Source: JBAXLO01 sp037134755
GTDB lineage: Bacteria; Bacteroidota; Bacteroidia; Bacteroidales; JACABE01
Reading direction: 5' to 3'
Assembly: GCA_037134755.1 (NCBI GenBank)
Contig: JBAXLO010000081.1
Coordinates: 1-17,594, forward strand
Length of the DNA: 17,594 bases
Of this stretch, positions 14,241 through 17,594 are shown piece by piece (within the stretch, counting starts at the first letter, position 1; every line of letters starts with the position of its first letter). The position numbers and the translations under genes were made by a program. A model generated the notes under the pieces. That model was not told the origin of the DNA and did not search any database. It saw only the letters and a program-made list of their open reading frames with translations.

Positions 14241-14702
14241 ATGAAAGGCATACAGGATTACTACCCGGATCACTTTGCAATGTGCTACGGATGTGGAAGA
14301 TTAAATGATAATGGACATCAAATAAAGACAACTTGGAATGGTGATGAAACCATTACACGATTTGCACCTAAGGATTATCATACAGCAATACCAGGCTTCG
14401 TTTATGGAGGTTTATTGGCTTCGCTGATTGATTGTCATGGCACAGGTTCTGCAGCTTTGGCTCTGGCTAAAGCTAACAATATTGAGTTGACAGAATATAA
14501 TGCACCTCGATGTGTTACTGCTTCGTTAAAGGTTGATTATAAAAAGCCAACACCTATGGGAGTGGAGCTCGAAATACGTGGGATCATTAAAGAAGTAAAG
14601 GGAAAGAAAGTTATAATAGAGGCGCAACTCCTTGCTGCCGGTGTAGTTTGTGTGACGGGAGAAATTATCGCCATTCAAGTGAATGACGACTTTGGAAAGT
14701 AA
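14241..14702 (+). CDS. PaaI-type hotdog-fold thioesterase
   Basis: Likely hydrolyses an acyl-CoA thioester in the cytoplasm. The 153-residue protein has the single hotdog domain: after an N-terminal segment with CYGCGRLNDNG (15-25), common in this branch, come VYGGLLASLIDCHGTGSA (54-71), in which the GG-x-x-A-x-x-D pattern places Asp64 as the probable catalytic or water-positioning acid, and TASLKVDYKKPTPMG (93-107) with VTGEII near the end. ATG at 14241 gives a normal N-terminus. It is divergent from the acyl-CoA dehydrogenase operon across 150 bp and convergent, with one base between stop codons, with the next gene. A role beside acyl-CoA metabolism is plausible; the substrate is unknown. 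Confidence 0.85.
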   Translation: MKGIQDYYPDHFAMCYGCGRLNDNGHQIKTTWNGDETITRFAPKDYHTAIPGFVYGGLLASLIDCHGTGSAALALAKANNIELTEYNAPRCVTASLKVDYKKPTPMGVELEIRGIIKEVKGKKVIIEAQLLAAGVVCVTGEIIAIQVNDDFGK

Positions 14703-14703
14703 T

Positions 14704-15825
14704 TTAATTAAGAGTAAATATCTGTCCTGTTAAAGGGAATTCTTTATTCAGTTCGCCTGAATAATAGAACTCAAAAGCTAAAGAACCAAAGGTATATACT
14801 TTCTGATTAATAGTAATTCGAGAACCTCCCACACTTGGGTCTTTATGTGGCTTTGACACTTCGTAGCCGAGGTTAAATAAAGTTGCCAATACTTCGGGAC
14901 GGTTTGATATGTCTAAACCTGCTTTCTCCCATTGTGTTTTTATCTGCAAAATAGAGATTGCAGCATACAAATAAGAGTAAAAATGATTCTTCGAATCTGT
15001 TAGTCTGGCATACCTCTCCGATTGAATTTCTTTAGTATTAAAGTCTAGAAGATGTTCATAATTTTCACCTAAATAAAAAGGAGATTTCTTATCTTTTAAA
15101 TAGGTTTCAGTTTTGATTGCAGTAAACTCTTTTATCCCTGTAACCCCCAAAGAGAACTTGGTTTCGGTAGTTAATATCTTAAGTGGTTGCATCCATTTTT
15201 TAAATGCTTCACGCGATGAATTAAACAATCTAATCTGCTCGCCTATAAGTACCGATACTATCATTCGGGAACTTACACCGGTAACAGTTGACACACTATC
15301 AATAACCTTTTTATCTTTAGCCATTGCTTCTTTAAGCGTTGCCCATTCTTCGGTATTCATCCAATCAAATGCATTAAGTTTTTGAATAGAATCGGGCTTT
15401 TTACTTGTGTTAACTGTCACATCTATGCCTTGTATTTTCTCCTGATAAGAAGTATTATTCTTTAAACGAAGATTGATTGCATCAAACATCTTTTCGCCCG
15501 TATTTACATCTCCGGTTTTGGTAAATACATTTAGTATTGACGCTGCATTTTTAGGATAATAATCATTAAGGATGTTAACTTTTTGATAAAGCACAAGCTT
15601 CCTTTTCACATCATTATAAACCGAATCAGATGAAACATCTTTAGTATGATTCTTGGATATCTCTTGAAAATACCTGTCATTAAAATCAATACTTCCCTTA
15701 GTTTTGGTAAGATTTAATTTTACAGCAAAGAAAACCGACATGAACACAAAACCTATGATAGCAAAAATTATAGTGAGAGAATAGAGTGTGTATTTTAAAT
15801 ACTTGTTCCTTATTTTAAGGTTCAT
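14704..15825 (-). CDS. Membrane-anchored protein with lysozyme-like region, function unknown
   Basis: A 373-residue protein with a basic N-terminus and one hydrophobic span at about 12-36 that would anchor it in the inner membrane with the rest in the periplasm. I cannot assign a named family with confidence. The region from about 180 to 355 resembles lysozyme-like or transglycosylase folds: VTGVSSRMIVSVLIGEQIRLF (with Glu196 where a catalytic acid would be expected), then FSLGVTGIKEFTAIKTETYL, then SYLYAAISILQIKTQWEKAG, then LATLFNLGYE and TFGSLAFEFYYSGEL. Helix-loop order and the Gly-Val-x-G-I-K-x-F motif are what suggest cell-wall action. No partner gene is nearby. A purely structural or scaffolding role is equally possible. 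Confidence 0.6.
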   Translation of the reverse strand: MNLKIRNKYLKYTLYSLTIIFAIIGFVFMSVFFAVKLNLTKTKGSIDFNDRYFQEISKNHTKDVSSDSVYNDVKRKLVLYQKVNILNDYYPKNAASILNVFTKTGDVNTGEKMFDAINLRLKNNTSYQEKIQGIDVTVNTSKKPDSIQKLNAFDWMNTEEWATLKEAMAKDKKVIDSVSTVTGVSSRMIVSVLIGEQIRLFNSSREAFKKWMQPLKILTTETKFSLGVTGIKEFTAIKTETYLKDKKSPFYLGENYEHLLDFNTKEIQSERYARLTDSKNHFYSYLYAAISILQIKTQWEKAGLDISNRPEVLATLFNLGYEVSKPHKDPSVGGSRITINQKVYTFGSLAFEFYYSGELNKEFPLTGQIFTLN

Positions 15826-15872
15826 TTAATGTTTTTTAATGATAATTGGTTTTAGTGTGATGTATGTGTTAT

Positions 15873-15898
15873 CCTGACAGATTTTCTCTCCTCTCAGG
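15873..15898. repeat. Imperfect CCTGACAG hairpin
   Basis: CCTGACAG and CTCTCAGG pair with one mismatch around a 10-nt loop. It lies 25 bp upstream of the perfect hairpin at 15923 and looks like a decayed relative of it. Confidence 0.45.
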
Positions 15899-15922
15899 TT
15901 TAAAATGTTGTTTAGATTTATA

Positions 15923-15948
15923 CCTGACAGGACGAAAAACCTGTCAGG
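15923..15948. repeat. REP-like perfect hairpin CCTGACAGG / CCTGTCAGG
   Basis: A perfect 9-bp stem around the loop ACGAAAAA, between two minus-strand genes. The loop bases GACGAAAAA also occur inside the 30-bp direct repeats at 1108 and 1652, next to TGTCAG palindromes. It lacks a T-run on the plus strand. On the minus strand TTTTT lies in the loop rather than after the stem, so it is not a classic terminator for the zinc-ribbon gene. A REP-type dispersed repeat is the likelier reading. Confidence 0.65.
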
Positions 15949-15960
15949 ATTCAATATAAT

Positions 15961-15981
15961 TATTAATTATTAATTATTAAT
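15961..15981. repeat. Three exact TATTAAT tandem units
   Basis: TATTAAT occurs three times in a row, immediately after the zinc-ribbon gene's stop codon on its strand. A short A/T microsatellite with no visible role. Confidence 0.7.
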
Positions 15982-15984
15982 TGT

Positions 15985-16230
15985 CTAAACTATATCCTGC
16001 CATGCTGGCATTGTTTTCAAATTTTCTTTAGCAATTTCCTTTGCATCTTCTTCGCCAACATCCATTACACCCATAACAAATTTGGTAAGTCCTGCCCAAA
16101 CTTCTTCAAAAGGTTTAAGTTCACCTTTGGGAGTGGTGCAATGTATGCAATAAATGTTGTCCATTTTGCCGCCGCCAAAGTCTTCTTTTGTTGTCATTGG
16201 CATGCCACAGCTATCACAAATACAATCCAT
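15985..16230 (-). CDS. Putative zinc-ribbon domain protein, 81 aa
   Basis: Small soluble protein of the CxxCGMPM zinc-ribbon type (Pfam putative zinc ribbon, zf-like). Cys5 and Cys8 (CDSCGMPM) with Cys28 and Cys31 (YCIHC) are the four probable zinc ligands. The C-terminal part is a mostly helical segment (EEVWAGLTKFVMGVM, then EDAKEIAKENLKTMPAW), as in other members. The biological role of this family is not established; some members are fused to regulator domains. The start at 16230 fits the family, which begins just before the first cysteine pair. A very good promoter box lies just upstream. Confidence 0.85.
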   Translation of the reverse strand: MDCICDSCGMPMTTKEDFGGGKMDNIYCIHCTTPKGELKPFEEVWAGLTKFVMGVMDVGEEDAKEIAKENLKTMPAWQDIV

Positions 16231-16251
16231 ATCGTTTTAAATTTAAAACAG

Positions 16252-16281
16252 CAAAATTAATCTATTTTTCATTACATGCAA
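16252..16281 (-). promoter_or_regulatory. Promoter of the zinc-ribbon gene
   Basis: On the minus strand, TAATTTTG (16259-16252) matches TAnnTTTG perfectly, with TTG at 16281-16279 upstream and a 19-bp gap, the expected Bacteroidetes arrangement. The leader contains AAATTTAAAAC, also present in the ferredoxin leader. Confidence 0.65.
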
Positions 16282-16671
16282 TAGCTTTAATACCTATTCT
16301 TATAAATAAAATAAATTGCAAGCCATTATTATAATTTACACGTTTATAATAAATGCTTTTGGTTAGATTTTCTTATTTATATATGGAATCTACACTTTCA
16401 AAAACATTGAAAAAACAATAGTTATGAACAATCCTATTTTGTGTTATTGGCTAAACAATTAAAGATAGCCACCGCTAGTAATTAAACTCTCTTTTCTTAC
16501 GGTTGATAAATAAGTGATTATTATTTAATATCGTTGATATTTCTGAGTATCTTTGTAACATAAATCGGACTCCTGATAACCGCTTTATTTTTTACATAAT
16601 TAGTCATACTACTTTTCTTTAAATCAAATTTCGGGGGCGTTAAGAAAAAGAGCAAAATAAATCTTTAAATT
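16282..16671. other. Non-coding spacer with promoter and long leader
   Basis: About 390 bp without a convincing gene. TATCTTTG at 16548-16555 is a perfect TAnnTTTG box facing the last gene, implying a leader of about 110 nt. The leader contains CGGACTCCTGATAACCG and a G-rich stretch (GGGGGCG at 16633-16639) unusual for such A/T-rich surroundings. No known riboswitch was recognised, and nothing else was seen. Confidence 0.5.
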
Positions 16672-17594
16672 ATGAGTCAAAACAGATTTTTTTTCAATCC
16701 TTTCGAATTTCTACGTAGATTTGGAAGAAACAAAGTTCAGATCTTTATCTTCTTAAGCATTCAGGCTATGAAAATGGATGTGGTATTGAAACCGTTTCTT
16801 GCACCACTTATCTTAGCTACTCAAGATTTGTACAATTCATTATTTTTAAAAACTAGCGAGAAATCTTCTAAAATCAGTCAACGTATTGCCGAAACTAAAG
16901 AAGTAAAGGCTGCTCTCGAAAATTTTAAAAAAGGTGCACGTAAAGTGTATAAAAGAGCTGCTGATAAATTAGGAGAAGATTCTGTTATTTTTATTGAGCT
17001 CTTTGGTCAGGGGCTTAATTACTTCAACCATATAAAGATGGAAAATTCTTATTTAATCATTGGTAATTTGAGAGATGGTGTTAAAAAGTATGTTGTTGAA
17101 TTGGGTGCTGATATGCAGCTGTTGATGGATGGTTGTTATACTGAGTTTGACAATGCAAGACTTTTGCAAAGCGGTTTAGCCAGTAGTATAAGAGGTAACA
17201 AGCCTTTATATGATAAATTTTTGGATCAAATGATTTTACAGTTAGATGTAAATCGTCTTACGATATCTCTGGATGATAACACGAACTACGCTGAAAATTA
17301 TTTTTACTTTGACGAAACTGTTTTATATGTACCAAGTCATCATAAAGGAAAAGATAAAAAAGTGCCATTGGTCGTAGGTGTTGATCCTGATTCACAAATT
17401 GATTCCGGTGCATCTTTCGGCCTTGGACAAAAAGTATCTATTTATAATCCATCAGACGATGATGCATATTATTTTGCAGCCCGTACTGCTGATGAAATAA
17501 TGCCTGTAAGTTGTTTGTGTATAAAAAAGGGAGAAACTGTAGTATTAACCGCCGAACAATTGGGATGTCCAATAAACAAATATCTTATCATTGG
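16672..17594 (+). CDS. Unrecognised protein, 5' part only (307 codons, runs off the window)
   Basis: Open from ATG at 16672 to the window end with no stop. I do not recognise the family. It begins MSQNRFFFNPFEFLRRFGRN, with a mildly hydrophobic stretch at about 38-60 (DVVLKPFLAPLILATQDLYN), then a Lys-rich helical segment (about 60-100) and a mixed alpha-beta region. There is no signal peptide. The segment around 245-307 contains LVVGVDPDSQIDSGASFGLG and FAARTADEIMP, with alternating hydrophobic residues that suggest beta structure. Codon use and composition match neighbouring genes. A promoter box lies about 120 bp upstream. No partner gene is visible to indicate a role. Confidence 0.8.
   Translation, partial: MSQNRFFFNPFEFLRRFGRNKVQIFIFLSIQAMKMDVVLKPFLAPLILATQDLYNSLFLKTSEKSSKISQRIAETKEVKAALENFKKGARKVYKRAADKLGEDSVIFIELFGQGLNYFNHIKMENSYLIIGNLRDGVKKYVVELGADMQLLMDGCYTEFDNARLLQSGLASSIRGNKPLYDKFLDQMILQLDVNRLTISLDDNTNYAENYFYFDETVLYVPSHHKGKDKKVPLVVGVDPDSQIDSGASFGLGQKVSIYNPSDDDAYYFAARTADEIMPVSCLCIKKGETVVLTAEQLGCPINKYLII

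Noticed and set aside
15923..15948. Terminator of the zinc-ribbon gene
   Set aside because: The stem is perfect, but on the minus strand no T-run follows it; the T residues lie in the loop. A REP-like repeat fits better.

Overview
The window looks like part of a chromosome from an anaerobic, fermentative member of the Bacteroidetes (Bacteroidales-like). This rests on low GC, A/T-rich spacers without clear Shine-Dalgarno sites, several matches to the Bacteroidetes -7 promoter box TAnnTTTG, and gene content: methylmalonyl-CoA epimerase, a 2[4Fe-4S] ferredoxin, an ADP-forming acyl-CoA synthetase and a Bcd-EtfB-EtfA set. The species cannot be named from the sequence alone. No tRNA, rRNA or CRISPR array was seen.

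Layout. Bases 1-690 hold a badly decayed IS1634-type transposase. Bases 690-1710 are a gene-poor patch dense in short direct and inverted repeats. A methylmalonyl-CoA epimerase (minus) and a small ferredoxin (plus, with a clean terminator) are divergent around 2.1-2.4 kb. dprA (minus) faces away from a GT28-like glycosyltransferase (plus). That glycosyltransferase is followed by a DUF2442 gene that appears to have been inserted into its 3' end, leaving a 27-bp duplication, and then by a GtrA-like membrane protein. From 6.0 to 10.35 kb lies a tight four-gene run on the plus strand: fused ADP-forming acyl-CoA synthetase, a small membrane protein, an Mpv17-like membrane protein, and an outer-membrane beta-barrel protein ending in a strong terminator. 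Bases 10.4-11.17 kb are non-coding and carry an array of 21-bp tandem repeats, possible RNA hairpins and a terminator for the next operon. That operon, on the minus strand, is acyl-CoA dehydrogenase, etfB, etfA. A hotdog thioesterase (plus) and a membrane-anchored lysozyme-like protein (minus) converge with one base between them. A REP-like hairpin, a zinc-ribbon protein (minus), a 440-bp spacer with a good promoter and the 5' part of an unrecognised protein complete the window.

How the genes fit together. Much of the window handles short-chain acyl-CoA metabolism. The epimerase belongs to the succinate-propionate branch. The acyl-CoA synthetase (ADP-forming) makes ATP from acyl-CoA while releasing the acid, or runs in reverse to activate acids. 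Bcd with EtfAB reduces or oxidises acyl-CoA, and ferredoxin is a possible electron partner. The thioesterase can hydrolyse acyl-CoA. The run of synthetase, two membrane proteins and a porin-like barrel suggests a unit for moving and activating small acids, but the transport part is inference.

The most unusual signals are not classic genes: the cassette-like DUF2442 insertion, the 21-bp tandem array open in frame on both strands, a dyad motif shared between two distant repeat-rich spacers, and a family of TGTCAG palindromes. No clearly new defence or mobile system was found.
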